Below, one piece after another: positions 1-9,397 of a stretch of DNA of 64,000 bases. The stretch is from NCBI GenBank assembly GCA_019247715.1, contig JAFBAO010000069.1, positions 21,916-85,915 of the forward strand, in the 5' to 3' direction. Positions within the stretch are counted from its first letter, which is position 1, and the number at the start of each line of letters is the position of its first letter. The stretch is from Caulobacteraceae bacterium (lineage in GTDB: Bacteria; Pseudomonadota; Alphaproteobacteria; Caulobacterales; Caulobacteraceae). The notes beneath the pieces were generated by a model. That model did not search any database and had not been told where the DNA came from. It worked only from the letters and a program-made list of their open reading frames with translations. The position numbers and the translations under genes were made by a program.

Positions 1-231
1 CTGAGGGCCGGCGCCCTCTATCCCGAGCCCTTCTTCGTCACCTCCACCAAGGACGATCGGGTGACACCCGTCCACGCCCGCAAGATGGCGGCCAGGATGC
101 AGGCCCTCGGCCTGCCGTTCCTCTACTTCGAGAACACCAACGGCGGCCACGCCGCCAGCGCCAACCTCATGGAACGCGCCGAGCGGGCGGCGCTCGAGTA
201 CGCCTACCTCGCGCGCAAGCTGATGGACTGA
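1..231 (+). CDS. prolyl oligopeptidase family (S9) peptidase, C-terminal fragment
   Basis: Frame 1 open from the window edge to TGA at 229-231; LYPEPFFVTSTKDDRVTPVHARKMAARMQ...GGHAA matches the catalytic Asp/His region of S9 peptidases. Confidence 0.8.
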   Translation: MRAGALYPEPFFVTSTKDDRVTPVHARKMAARMQALGLPFLYFENTNGGHAASANLMERAERAALEYAYLARKLMD

Positions 232-1172
232 ACAAGCCCGCCGGCCACGATGGCGGCCAGCAGGATCAGGGCGGCGGGGACGTTGGCCTTGAAGAGCCCC
301 AAGGCGCGGACCGGGTCGTCCAGCCGCAGGCGCGGCGCCTGGACGAACAGCGCCGCTCCGTAGGCGGCGGCGAGCGGCCAGAACAAGAGGCCGAGACGCG
401 CGGCCAGGCCCGCGGCCAGCGCCAGCCCAAGGGCGGCGAAGTAGAAGCCGAACACCGCTCTTGGCGCCGCTCGGCCCAGGCGCCGGGCGGAGGATTTCAC
501 CCCGGCGAGGGCGTCGTCCTCGAGATCCTGGACGGCGTAGATGGTGTCGTAGCCGAGCGTCCAGAAGAACCCGGAGGCGTAGAGCATCAGCCCGGAGATC
601 GCCGCGCCCGCCGCGCCCGCGTCCCAGCCGCCGGCGGCGGCGAACCCCAGCGGCGCCCCCCAGTTGAAAGTGAGGCCGAGCCAGGCTTGCGGCCACCAGG
701 TGATCCGCTTCATGAACGGATAGGCCGCCACCAGGGCGAGCGAGGCGACGCCGAGGACGATGCTGAGGCGGTTGAGGACGACGAGGACCGCCAGGCTCGC
801 CAGGCTGCAGGCGGCGAGGAACGCCCAGGCGCCCTTGACGCTGATCTGGCCGGAAGGGATCGGCCGTCCGGCGGTGCGCTCGACCCGGGCGTCGAAATCC
901 TTGTCGACGATATCGTTGTAGGCGCAGCCGGCCGCCCGCATCAAAGCCGCGCCCACCGCGAAGAGCGCGAACAGCCGCAGATCGGGCAGTCGCCCGCGCG
1001 CCGAGGCGGCCAGGGCGATCCCCTGCCAGCCCGGCAGCATCAGCAGCCAGATTCCGGTGGGGCGGTCGAACCTCCCCAGCTTCAGCCACGGCCGCAGCGC
1101 CGGTGGCGCATGCCGGTCCACCCAGTTGGCGGGAGCGGCGTCGGGGAGCGGGGCGGAGACTGCGCCGGTCAT
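204..1172 (-). CDS. ubiA: 4-hydroxybenzoate polyprenyltransferase
   Basis: NDIVDKDFDARVERTAGRPIPSG and DLEDDALAGVKSSA prenyltransferase motifs, multiple TM; start likely MTGAVS (ORF extends to 1208). Confidence 0.9.
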   Translation of the reverse strand: MTGAVSAPLPDAAPANWVDRHAPPALRPWLKLGRFDRPTGIWLLMLPGWQGIALAASARGRLPDLRLFALFAVGAALMRAAGCAYNDIVDKDFDARVERTAGRPIPSGQISVKGAWAFLAACSLASLAVLVVLNRLSIVLGVASLALVAAYPFMKRITWWPQAWLGLTFNWGAPLGFAAAGGWDAGAAGAAISGLMLYASGFFWTLGYDTIYAVQDLEDDALAGVKSSARRLGRAAPRAVFGFYFAALGLALAAGLAARLGLLFWPLAAAYGAALFVQAPRLRLDDPVRALGLFKANVPAALILLAAIVAGGLVQSISLRAR

Positions 1173-1200
1173 GGGCGCCAGGGGGCCTGAAGCGGCCCTC

Positions 1201-2418
1201 CTACGCAACCCCCGGTGACCCGGCGCCGAATTCGCGCCCGAGCAACGCGCTCAGCGCCCCCACCGGCGGCGGCTGCACCTCGCGCAGCTCTAGCCAGGCG
1301 GCGAGCCGCGCAAGCTCGGCCGCCAGCGCCGGGCCCACGACGTCGGCCTCCGCGCCCGGCTCCAGGTGCGCGGCGCGCACCAGCAGGCGCCCCGCCTTGC
1401 GGTCGGATTTCAGGTCGACCCGCGCGGTGATCGCCTCTCCCTGCAAGAAGGGGAGCACGTAGTAGCCGTGCTCGCGCCGCTCGGCGGGGGTGTAGATCTC
1501 CAGCCGGATGCGGGTCCCGAACAGCCGCTCGGCCCGCTCCCGCCGCCAGATCAGGTTGTCGAACGGCGACAGCAGGGCCGCCGCCGCCGGCCGCCGCGCG
1601 CCGGCCGCCCCCGGCGCGAAAAAAGCGGGCTGACGCCAGCCCTCGACGGCCCCCGTCTCCAGTTCGCCCGCCTCCACGAGCTCGACGAGGCGGGCCTTGG
1701 TCTCGGCCAGAGGCAGGCGAAAGTAGTCGCGAAGGTCGCCCGCGGTGGCTGCCCCGAGCGCCCCGGCCGCCAGCTTCAGCAGCGCCCGATGGGCGTCCGC
1801 CTCGCTGGGCGTGGGCCGGGCCAGCACCGCGGCGGGCAAGACCCGTTCGGTCAGGTCGTAGACCCGCTCGAAACCGCGCCGCGTCCTGACGGCGATGAAG
1901 CCGGCCCAGAAGAGCCATTCGAGCGCCCGCTTCCCGTCCGTCCAGCTCCACCAGCCGGGCTGGCGCCGGCCCTGGGCGAAGTCGCCGCCGGTGACCGGCC
2001 CGCGCCGCCCGATCTCGGCCAACACATGCTCGACGTAGTCCCGCCGCTCGCGCGCGAAACGGGCGAGGCCCGTCCACATCTCACCCCGCCGCGCGCGCTC
2101 CATCCGCCAGCGCAGCAGCGGCTGGAGGTCGATCGGCAGCAGCGAGGCCTCGTGACCCCAGTATTCGAACAGCGACGGCCGCTTGCCCCAGGCCTCCTCC
2201 TCCAGGAGCGCCCGCGGGTAGGCGCCGAGCCGCGAGAAGGCCGGGAGGTAGTGGGCGCGCACGAGGACGTTGACGCTGTCGATCTGAATCGCGCCAAGAC
2301 GCCCGGCGAGCTTGCGCAGGGCCAGGCGCGTCGCGGGCCCGGACGGGCGGGCGGCCGCAAGTCCCTGAGCCGCGAGAGCGATCCTTCGCGCCTGCCGGGC
2401 GGAGAGCGTTCGGCTCAT
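1201..2418 (-). CDS. winged helix-turn-helix protein, YcaQ-like DNA glycosylase family
   Basis: LGAIQIDSVNVLVRAHYLPAFSRLGAY and HEASLLP...YYVLPFL typical of the HTH_42/YcaQ family. Confidence 0.8.
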   Translation of the reverse strand: MSRTLSARQARRIALAAQGLAAARPSGPATRLALRKLAGRLGAIQIDSVNVLVRAHYLPAFSRLGAYPRALLEEEAWGKRPSLFEYWGHEASLLPIDLQPLLRWRMERARRGEMWTGLARFARERRDYVEHVLAEIGRRGPVTGGDFAQGRRQPGWWSWTDGKRALEWLFWAGFIAVRTRRGFERVYDLTERVLPAAVLARPTPSEADAHRALLKLAAGALGAATAGDLRDYFRLPLAETKARLVELVEAGELETGAVEGWRQPAFFAPGAAGARRPAAAALLSPFDNLIWRRERAERLFGTRIRLEIYTPAERREHGYYVLPFLQGEAITARVDLKSDRKAGRLLVRAAHLEPGAEADVVGPALAAELARLAAWLELREVQPPPVGALSALLGREFGAGSPGVA

Positions 2419-2476
2419 GCGCCCCGGCCAGCGCCCTTTTCGACACGGCCTTCGAAAGCGTCCGCCAAGCGCCGCC

Positions 2477-3493
2477 CTAGAGGTGGTCCAGCACCGGCTT
2501 CGACTGGTAGGGCTCCTCGAGGGCCTTCACCTCCTGGTCGGTGAGCTGAACCTTCAGGGCGTCCAGGGCCTCGTCCAGGTGATGGGGCTTCGTGGAGCCG
2601 ATGATCGGCGAAGTCACCGCGGAATGCCTCAGCACCCAGGCGAGCGCGATCTGCATGTTGCTGACCCCCCTCGCCTTGGCGATCTCGGTGACCGCGTCGA
2701 CGATCTTGAAGTCCGACTCCCGGTAATAGAGGCGGGGCGAGAATTCGTCGCTGCGGGCCCGCTCGGTGCCGCCCTCGCCCGGGCGGGCGCGGCCGCCGGC
2801 CAGGAAACCGCGCGCCAGCGGCGACCAGGGGATCACGCCCACGCCCTGGTCGAGGCAGAGCGGCAGCATTTCGCGCTCCTCCTCGCGATAGACGAGGTTG
2901 TACTGCGGCTGCATGCAGACGAAGGGCGTCCAGCCGTTGGCGCGCGAGGTGGCCAGCATCTTGGCGAACTGCCAAGCGTACATGGAGCTGGCCCCGATGT
3001 AGCGGGCCTTGCCGGCCCGCACCACGTCGCTGAGCGCCTCCAGGGTCTCCTCGATAGGCGTCTCGTGGTCGAACCGGTGGATCTGGTAGAGGTCCACATA
3101 GTCGACGCCCAGCCGCTCGAGGCTGCGGTCGATGGCGTCCATGATGTGCTTGCGCGAAAGGCCCTTGTTGTTGGGGTCCTTGCCCATGGGTCCGTGGACC
3201 TTGGTGGCGATCACCACCTCGTGGCGCTTGGCGAACTGCTTCAGCGCCTTACCCGTGACCCGCTCGCTCTCGCCCAGCGAATAGACGTCGGCGGTGTCGA
3301 AGAAGTTGATCCCGGCCTCGATCGCCTTGCGGAAAAACGGCAGGCTCTGCTCTTCGTCGAACACCCAGGGCCGCCACTTGGAAGAGCCGTAGCTCATGCA
3401 TCCGAGGCATAGCCTCGAGACCTTCAGGCCGGTCGCGCCTAGCCGCACGTAGTCCATCTCCGCCTCCGCATATCGGTGATCGCTGGGCGGCAT
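2477..3493 (-). CDS. aldo/keto reductase
   Basis: MDYVRLGATGLKVSRLCLGCMSYG, DTADVYSLGESE, YVDLYQIHRFD, PIIGSTKPHHLDEAL motifs. Confidence 0.93.
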   Translation of the reverse strand: MPPSDHRYAEAEMDYVRLGATGLKVSRLCLGCMSYGSSKWRPWVFDEEQSLPFFRKAIEAGINFFDTADVYSLGESERVTGKALKQFAKRHEVVIATKVHGPMGKDPNNKGLSRKHIMDAIDRSLERLGVDYVDLYQIHRFDHETPIEETLEALSDVVRAGKARYIGASSMYAWQFAKMLATSRANGWTPFVCMQPQYNLVYREEEREMLPLCLDQGVGVIPWSPLARGFLAGGRARPGEGGTERARSDEFSPRLYYRESDFKIVDAVTEIAKARGVSNMQIALAWVLRHSAVTSPIIGSTKPHHLDEALDALKVQLTDQEVKALEEPYQSKPVLDHL

Positions 3494-3546
3494 CTCCCTT
3501 CGGCCTCTTCCGGCGGCGAGGCAAGCACGTGCCGGGAATAAAGGCC

Positions 3547-4308
3547 CTACTTCGCCAGCCTGCCGTCGGTGAGCGCCGCCTCATCGAAGGGGAACAGGAT
3601 CGCCGGATCGGGCCGCTTCACGTCGGCCGTGATGTGGCCGGGCGCGAGAACGTGCAGCAGGTGGCGGATCACGTTCAGCCTGCCCGGCTTCTTGTCGTCG
3701 TTACGCACGCAGATCCAGGGCGCGTCGGCGGTGTTGGTGGCCAGCAGCATCTCGTCGCGGGCCTTGCTGTATTCCTTCCACTTCTCCTGGGCGATCCCGT
3801 CCAGGTCGCTGACCTTCAGCGCCTTCAGCGGATCGTCGCGGCGTGCATCCAGCCTTTGGGCCTGCTCCTTCTTGGAGATGTCGAGCCAGAGCTTGACGAT
3901 CCGGATGTCGGCCTCGCCGAGCATCCGCTCGAACGCCGGCGCGTCGCGCAGGAAGTCGGCGTGCTCCCTGGCGGTGCAGAAACCCATCACCGGCTCGACC
4001 CCGGCCCGGTTGTACCAGGAGCGGTTGAAGAGCACGAGCTCGCCGGCCGCCGGCAGGTAACGGACGTAGCGCTGGAAGTACCACTCGCTGCGGTCGCGGT
4101 CGGAGGGCTTGGGCAGGGCGATGGCGCGCGTACGCCTCGGGGTGAGGTGCTCGGTGATGCGCGCGATGACACCGTCCTTGCCGGCCCCGTCGCGGCCCTC
4201 GAAGATCACCAGGGCCTTCGCCCCCTTGTCGGCAGCCCACTGCTGATAGCGGACGAGGGAGATCTGCAGCGTGCGCAGATCCTGCTTGTAGCCCTTTTCC
4301 TTGCTCAT
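3547..4308 (-). CDS. ppk2: polyphosphate kinase 2 family
   Basis: VIFEGRDGAGKDGVI Walker A, SEWYFQRYV, LFNRSWYNRAGVEPVMGF PPK2 motifs. Confidence 0.93.
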   Translation of the reverse strand: MSKEKGYKQDLRTLQISLVRYQQWAADKGAKALVIFEGRDGAGKDGVIARITEHLTPRRTRAIALPKPSDRDRSEWYFQRYVRYLPAAGELVLFNRSWYNRAGVEPVMGFCTAREHADFLRDAPAFERMLGEADIRIVKLWLDISKKEQAQRLDARRDDPLKALKVSDLDGIAQEKWKEYSKARDEMLLATNTADAPWICVRNDDKKPGRLNVIRHLLHVLAPGHITADVKRPDPAILFPFDEAALTDGRLAK

Positions 4309-4361
4309 GCGGCCACCATAATCGCCCGCTGACGGGTTGCGATAGGCAAGGAGCCCCTGGA

Positions 4362-5093
4362 GTGGTGCGGCTTTGGGTGACCGACGATCTGGCGGGGGGC
4401 GGCCGCGCCGCCCTGACGCCCGACCAGGCGCACTATCTGGCGACGGTGATGCGGCTTCGGGCCGGCGACGAGATCCTGGCCTTCAACGGCCGGGACGGGG
4501 AGTGGCGGGCGCGCCTCGCGGACGCGGGCAAGAGGGGCGGAGCGCTGGAGATCCTGACCAGGACCCGTGAGCAAGCCGAAGGCGCCGACCTCGCGCTGGC
4601 GGTGGCGCTGGTCAAGCGGCCGCGGCTCGAGACGATCGTCGAGAAGGCCGCCGAGCTTGGGGCGCGCGCGGTGCCGCTGGTGATCACCGAGCGGACGAAC
4701 CCGGGCCACGCCAACCTCGCGCGGCTGCAGGCGATCGCCGTCGAGGCCTCCGAGCAGACCGGCCGGTTGGACGTCCCGCAGGTGGCTGCGCCCGAGCGCC
4801 TGGCCGACCTGCTCTCGAACTGGCCCTCCGAGCGGCGGCTGATGTTCTGCGACGAGGCGGGCGAGGCGCCACCGGCGCTGGCGGCGCTCTCCGCCGGCGG
4901 GGAACCGGGCGGCGCCTGGACGATCCTCATCGGGCCGGAAGGAGGCTTTTCGCCGGCCGAGCGGGCGCAGATCCGCAAGCTGCCGGCGGCGGTTCCGGTG
5001 TCGCTGGGACCGCGGATCCTCAGGGCTGACACGGCCGCTATCGGCGCCCTTACTCTGTGGCAGGCGGCGCTCGGCGATCTTGGAGGGGCTTGA
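4362..5093 (+). CDS. rsmE: 16S rRNA (uracil1498-N3)-methyltransferase
   Basis: LIGPEGGFSPAE...LGPRILRADTAAIGAL SPOUT signature; GTG start. Confidence 0.93.
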   Translation: MVRLWVTDDLAGGGRAALTPDQAHYLATVMRLRAGDEILAFNGRDGEWRARLADAGKRGGALEILTRTREQAEGADLALAVALVKRPRLETIVEKAAELGARAVPLVITERTNPGHANLARLQAIAVEASEQTGRLDVPQVAAPERLADLLSNWPSERRLMFCDEAGEAPPALAALSAGGEPGGAWTILIGPEGGFSPAERAQIRKLPAAVPVSLGPRILRADTAAIGALTLWQAALGDLGGA

Positions 5094-5175
5094 GCTTCTC
5101 GTCTGTCGCGCCCAGATGTCTTGAAAGAGGAACGGGGCGCGAAAATATCCGCCCAGGGGCTGGGCGGAGACGTGA

Positions 5176-6549
5176 ATGGCCGAAGCGCTTTGTGACGACC
5201 GCCCGCTGACCTTCGAGGATCTGGTCGCCGACCTCGGCCGGGGCTGCAAGCCCAAGTCCGAATTCCGGGTCGGCTCCGAGCACGAGAAGTTCGTCTTCCG
5301 CGTCGCCGCCCACGAGCCGGTCCCCTACGAGGGCGAGGCGGGCATCCGGGCGCTGCTCCTGGGGCTCAAGCGCTTCGGCTGGAGCGAGATCACCGAGAGG
5401 ACGGCGGCCGGAGGCGAGACCCTGATCGGGCTTTCCCGGGGGGGCGCCAGTGTCAGCCTGGAGCCCGGCGGCCAGTTCGAGCTTTCCGGAGCGCCGCTGG
5501 AGACGATCCACGACATCTGCGTCGAAATCGGCGAGCACCTCACCGAGGCCAAGGCGGTCGCGCGCGAGCTGGGCCTCGCCTTCCTGGGGGTCGGTTTCAC
5601 CCCCGACTGGCGTCGCCAGGACGCGCCGGTGATGCCCAAGGGCCGCTACAAGATCATGCGGTCCTACATGCCGAAGGTGGGCGCGCTCGGCCTCGACATG
5701 ATGTTCCGCACCTGCACGGTGCAGGCGAACCTCGATTTCGCCAGCGAGGCGGACATGGTCGCCAAGATGCGCCTCAGCCTCGCCCTGCAGCCGCTGGCCA
5801 CCGCCCTGTTCGCCAACTCCCCGTTCGTGGACGGCAAGCCCACCGGCTACCTGTCGAGCCGCGCCCGCGTGTGGACCGACACCGACCCGGACCGCACCGG
5901 AATGCTCGATTTCGTGTTCCGGCCCGGCTTCGGCTTCGCCGACTACGCCCGCTGGGCGCTGGACGCCCCCATGTACTTCGTCAAGCGCGACGGCCTCTAT
6001 GTGGACGCCTCGGGCCAGTCGTTCCGCGCCTTCATGAAGGGCGAGCTGCCGGCGCTGCCGGGGGCCCGGCCGACCCTGAAGGACTGGCGCGACCACCTGA
6101 ACACCCTCTTCCCGGAGGTCAGGCTGCAGTCGTACCTCGAGATGCGCGGCGCCGACACCGGACCGCCGGAGCGGCTCTGCGCCCTCGCCGCGCTCTGGGT
6201 CGGGCTCCTCTACGACGACGCCGCCCTGGCCGCCGCCTGGGACCTCTGCAAGGGCTGGAAGAGCGAGGACCACGAACAGCTGCGCGCCGACGCGGGCCGG
6301 CTCGGGCTGGGGGCGCAGGCCGGCGGGCGCTCGCTGCGCGACCTCGCCAGGGACGTCCTCGCCGTCGCCCGCTTAGGCCTCAAGGCCCGCGCCCGCATCG
6401 GGCCGGCGATGACCGACGAGTCCGGCTTCCTCACGGTGCTCGACGAGATCGCCGAGAGCGGCCGCACGCCCGCCCAGCACTGGCTCGATCTCTACCACGG
6501 CGCCTGGCGCGGCGAGGTGAAGCCGATCTACGAGGCGGCGGCCTACTGA
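5176..6549 (+). CDS. gshA: glutamate--cysteine ligase
   Basis: FRVGSEHEKFVF, LEPGGQFELSGAPL, GRYKIMRSYMPKVG motifs of the proteobacterial/plant-type GCL family. Confidence 0.92.
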   Translation: MAEALCDDRPLTFEDLVADLGRGCKPKSEFRVGSEHEKFVFRVAAHEPVPYEGEAGIRALLLGLKRFGWSEITERTAAGGETLIGLSRGGASVSLEPGGQFELSGAPLETIHDICVEIGEHLTEAKAVARELGLAFLGVGFTPDWRRQDAPVMPKGRYKIMRSYMPKVGALGLDMMFRTCTVQANLDFASEADMVAKMRLSLALQPLATALFANSPFVDGKPTGYLSSRARVWTDTDPDRTGMLDFVFRPGFGFADYARWALDAPMYFVKRDGLYVDASGQSFRAFMKGELPALPGARPTLKDWRDHLNTLFPEVRLQSYLEMRGADTGPPERLCALAALWVGLLYDDAALAAAWDLCKGWKSEDHEQLRADAGRLGLGAQAGGRSLRDLARDVLAVARLGLKARARIGPAMTDESGFLTVLDEIAESGRTPAQHWLDLYHGAWRGEVKPIYEAAAY

Positions 6550-6558
6550 CTGAAAGGC

Positions 6559-7038
6559 TCAGAAGTCCCGGGGAAGCTCGGCGTTGGGCGGCCAGGGCGG
6601 CTTCTGGCTGGCGCCGGCGCCGTCGTCCGTGTGCTCGACGGCCTCGCGCACCGCATCCGGATGCTCGGCGACGCCGACGGCGTAGATCTCCACCTGGTTC
6701 GGATAGAAGGCGAGCCGCCCGCGGATCGCGTCCATGGCCGGATAGGGCTCCTCGTAGGTCCAGACCGCATTCTCGGCGAAGCGGCCGTCCATCAGCACGG
6801 TGTAGTAGCGCGCCTCCCCCTTGTACGGGCAGTGGGTCACCCTGTCGGTGCGGCTGAGGTACGCCATCGCCACGTCCTCGCGCGGGAAGTAGGTCACCGG
6901 CGCGTAGCCGGCCTCAGCGAGGGTGAGGGCGCGCGCGCTGTCGGCGATCACATGGCCTGCATAGCGGACCTGTAGCCGACGCGGATCGGCCGAGATGGTG
7001 ATCGGGTGCTCGGGGCCGGGAACCTTCATCTCAGGCAT
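6559..7038 (-). CDS. DUF427 domain-containing protein
   Basis: PVTYFPREDVAMAYLSRTDRVTHCPYKGEARYYTV DUF427 signature. Confidence 0.85.
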   Translation of the reverse strand: MPEMKVPGPEHPITISADPRRLQVRYAGHVIADSARALTLAEAGYAPVTYFPREDVAMAYLSRTDRVTHCPYKGEARYYTVLMDGRFAENAVWTYEEPYPAMDAIRGRLAFYPNQVEIYAVGVAEHPDAVREAVEHTDDGAGASQKPPWPPNAELPRDF

Positions 7039-7176
7039 CGGTCTTTCTCCTTCGCCCCTTCAACGCCCTGGCCTTGCAAGTGGGTCCGCCGAGGCCGGCG
7101 GGGAAGAGGCTCGCCAGGCGATCGCCGCAACGGCTAAGAATCGGGGCCTTTCACGCCGGAGTCCCTTCGCAGCTCC

Positions 7177-9015
7177 ATGAACAACGTCGTCGTCGTCGCC
7201 GGGGTGGTCATCACCGTCCTGACCGGGATCCCGGTCTTCCTGCAGCTGCGCGCCCATCCGCGCGGGCTTTCGGTGCTGTTCTTCGCCGAGATGTGGGAGC
7301 GGTTCTCGTACTACGGCATGCGCGGGCTGCTGATCTTCTATCTGACCGAGCACTTCCTGTTCGACGACGCCCTCGCCCAGCGCCAGTACGCCGCCTATAC
7401 GACCCTGGTCTATCTGCTGCCCCTGGTGGGAGGGTATCTCGCCGACCGCTGGCTCGGCAGCCGCAAGGCCATCGCCTTCGGCGCCCTGCTGCTGGTGGCA
7501 GGCCACTTCACCATGGCCATCGAAGGCGCGCCCGCGACCGAGACGCTGACCTACCAGGGCCACGCCTACGCCTATCGCCTCCAGGGCCGGATGGACGACC
7601 GCAAGGTCTGCCTGGAGGTGGCCGGAGGCTGCTATGCGGTGGGCGCCGGGCCCGGTGAGGGCCTCGCCATCAAGGGGCTTCCCGCCACGGCCCCCCTACC
7701 GCCGCTGCTCCCGAAGGGCAGCTACGCCGAGACCACCGCCGGCTCGCCGGGATTCGTAGAGGTGCTCTATCTCGCCCTGGCGCTGATCATCATGGGGGTC
7801 GGCTTCCTGAAGGCCAACATCTCCTCGATCGTCGGCCAGCTCTACGCCGAGCACGACCCGCGCCGCGATCCGGGCTTCACCCTCTACTACTACGGCATCA
7901 ACCTCGGGGCTTTCTGGGCCTCGGTGGTCTGCGGCCTCTTGGGCCAGACCGTGAGCTGGAGCGCCGGCTTCGGCCTGGCGGGGATCGGCATGCTGGCCGG
8001 CTACCTGGTGTTCGTATTCAACAAGCCGCGCCTGGAGGGGCGCGGGGAGCCGCCGGATCCGGCCGCCTTGGCCAGGCGCGTGCTGGGCCCGCTGAACCTC
8101 GAGCTGATGCTCTACGCCGCAGGCCTCGCCGGGGTGGCCGTCGTCTGGGTGCTGGTGCGCCAGTACGCCCTGATGGGCTGGCTGCTGGCGGCCGGCTGGG
8201 TGCTGGCGCTGGGCTACCTGGGCTGGGAGATGCGCCAGATGCGCCGCGAGGCGCGCGAGCGCCTGATGCTCGCCCTGGCGCTGGTGGCCGCCTCCATCGT
8301 CTTCTTCACCCTCTTCGAGCAGGCCGGCTCCTCCCTCAACCAGTTCGCCGAGCGCAACACCTCGCTGCCGAACCACGGCTTCTGGACCATCACCCCGGCC
8401 CAGACCCAGTCGTTCAACGCCGGCTTCATCCTGATCCTGGCCCCGGTCTTCGCGGTCGCCTGGGAGCGGCTGGGACGAGTCGGGCGCGAGCCCAACCCGC
8501 TGGTCAAGTTCGGCCTCGGGCTGATCCAGGTGGGCGCCGGCTTCTTCGCCCTCGTGTGGGGCGCGGGCTACGCGGACGCGGCCTTCCGCACGCCAGTCGT
8601 CTTCCTCGGCCTCGCCTATCTCCTGCACACCACCGGCGAGCTCTGCCTCAGCCCCGTGGGCCTCTCGGAGATGACCAAGCTGGCGCCGGCGCGGATGATC
8701 TCGACCCTGATGGCGGTCTGGTTCCTGGCCTCTTCGGCCGCGCAGTGGCTGGCCGGCGCGATCGCCCAGACGACCGCCAGCCGCACGGTGGGCGGCCAGG
8801 TCCTCGATCCTGGCAAGGCGCTGCACACCTACGTCCACACCTTCCTCGTGATCGGCGTCTGGGGCGTCGCCACGGGGGTGCTGCTGCTGGCGCTGAGCCC
8901 GTGGCTGAAGCGCTGGGCGCATGGGGCGGACGACACCACCCCCGAGCCGGCCGGCGGCCCGAGCCCTACTGGCGCGGAAGCGGCGGCAGGTCTTCCGACC
9001 CGTCGATCATCCTGA
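7177..9015 (+). CDS. POT/PTR family peptide MFS transporter
   Basis: FFAEMWERFSYYGMRGLLIFYLT and multiple TM segments; LSPVGLSEMTKLAPARM. Confidence 0.92.
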   Translation: MNNVVVVAGVVITVLTGIPVFLQLRAHPRGLSVLFFAEMWERFSYYGMRGLLIFYLTEHFLFDDALAQRQYAAYTTLVYLLPLVGGYLADRWLGSRKAIAFGALLLVAGHFTMAIEGAPATETLTYQGHAYAYRLQGRMDDRKVCLEVAGGCYAVGAGPGEGLAIKGLPATAPLPPLLPKGSYAETTAGSPGFVEVLYLALALIIMGVGFLKANISSIVGQLYAEHDPRRDPGFTLYYYGINLGAFWASVVCGLLGQTVSWSAGFGLAGIGMLAGYLVFVFNKPRLEGRGEPPDPAALARRVLGPLNLELMLYAAGLAGVAVVWVLVRQYALMGWLLAAGWVLALGYLGWEMRQMRREARERLMLALALVAASIVFFTLFEQAGSSLNQFAERNTSLPNHGFWTITPAQTQSFNAGFILILAPVFAVAWERLGRVGREPNPLVKFGLGLIQVGAGFFALVWGAGYADAAFRTPVVFLGLAYLLHTTGELCLSPVGLSEMTKLAPARMISTLMAVWFLASSAAQWLAGAIAQTTASRTVGGQVLDPGKALHTYVHTFLVIGVWGVATGVLLLALSPWLKRWAHGADDTTPEPAGGPSPTGAEAAAGLPTRRSS

Positions 9016-9382
9016 GCGGCTGGCTCATGAAGACGTAGCGCCCCGAGCGCCCGTCGCGCCAGCAAACGAACCGGGTCATGCGCGCCCGCCGCTCGCCGCG
9101 GGCCGCCGGCGTCCGGCGCAGGGCGTCGGCCCGCCAGACCTCGCCCCAGCGGCCGCTGCGGGTGGCGATGGTGACGACCAGGCGCCCGCCGCCGCGGGCG
9201 GCGAGATTGTGACCGGTGACCGCGCACTGCTGGGCGACCGGTCCCGCGTCCCGCAGGCGCGGCTCTCGCCCCGGCGCCGCCGGAGGGCCGGTGATGGTGT
9301 AGCCGCCCGCCTGGGCCAGGGTCGGGGCGGCTGCGAGGGCCAGCAGGAACGTGCGGACGGCGGCGCGGCGAAAGACCCCCAC
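8966..9382 (-). CDS. hypothetical exported protein
   Basis: N-terminal signal-peptide-like segment (FLLALAAAPTLAQAGG); directly downstream of tldD on the same strand. Confidence 0.5.
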   Translation of the reverse strand: MGVFRRAAVRTFLLALAAAPTLAQAGGYTITGPPAAPGREPRLRDAGPVAQQCAVTGHNLAARGGGRLVVTIATRSGRWGEVWRADALRRTPAARGERRARMTRFVCWRDGRSGRYVFMSQPLRMIDGSEDLPPLPRQ

Positions 9383-9397
9383 CGTCGGCCGCGCCCC

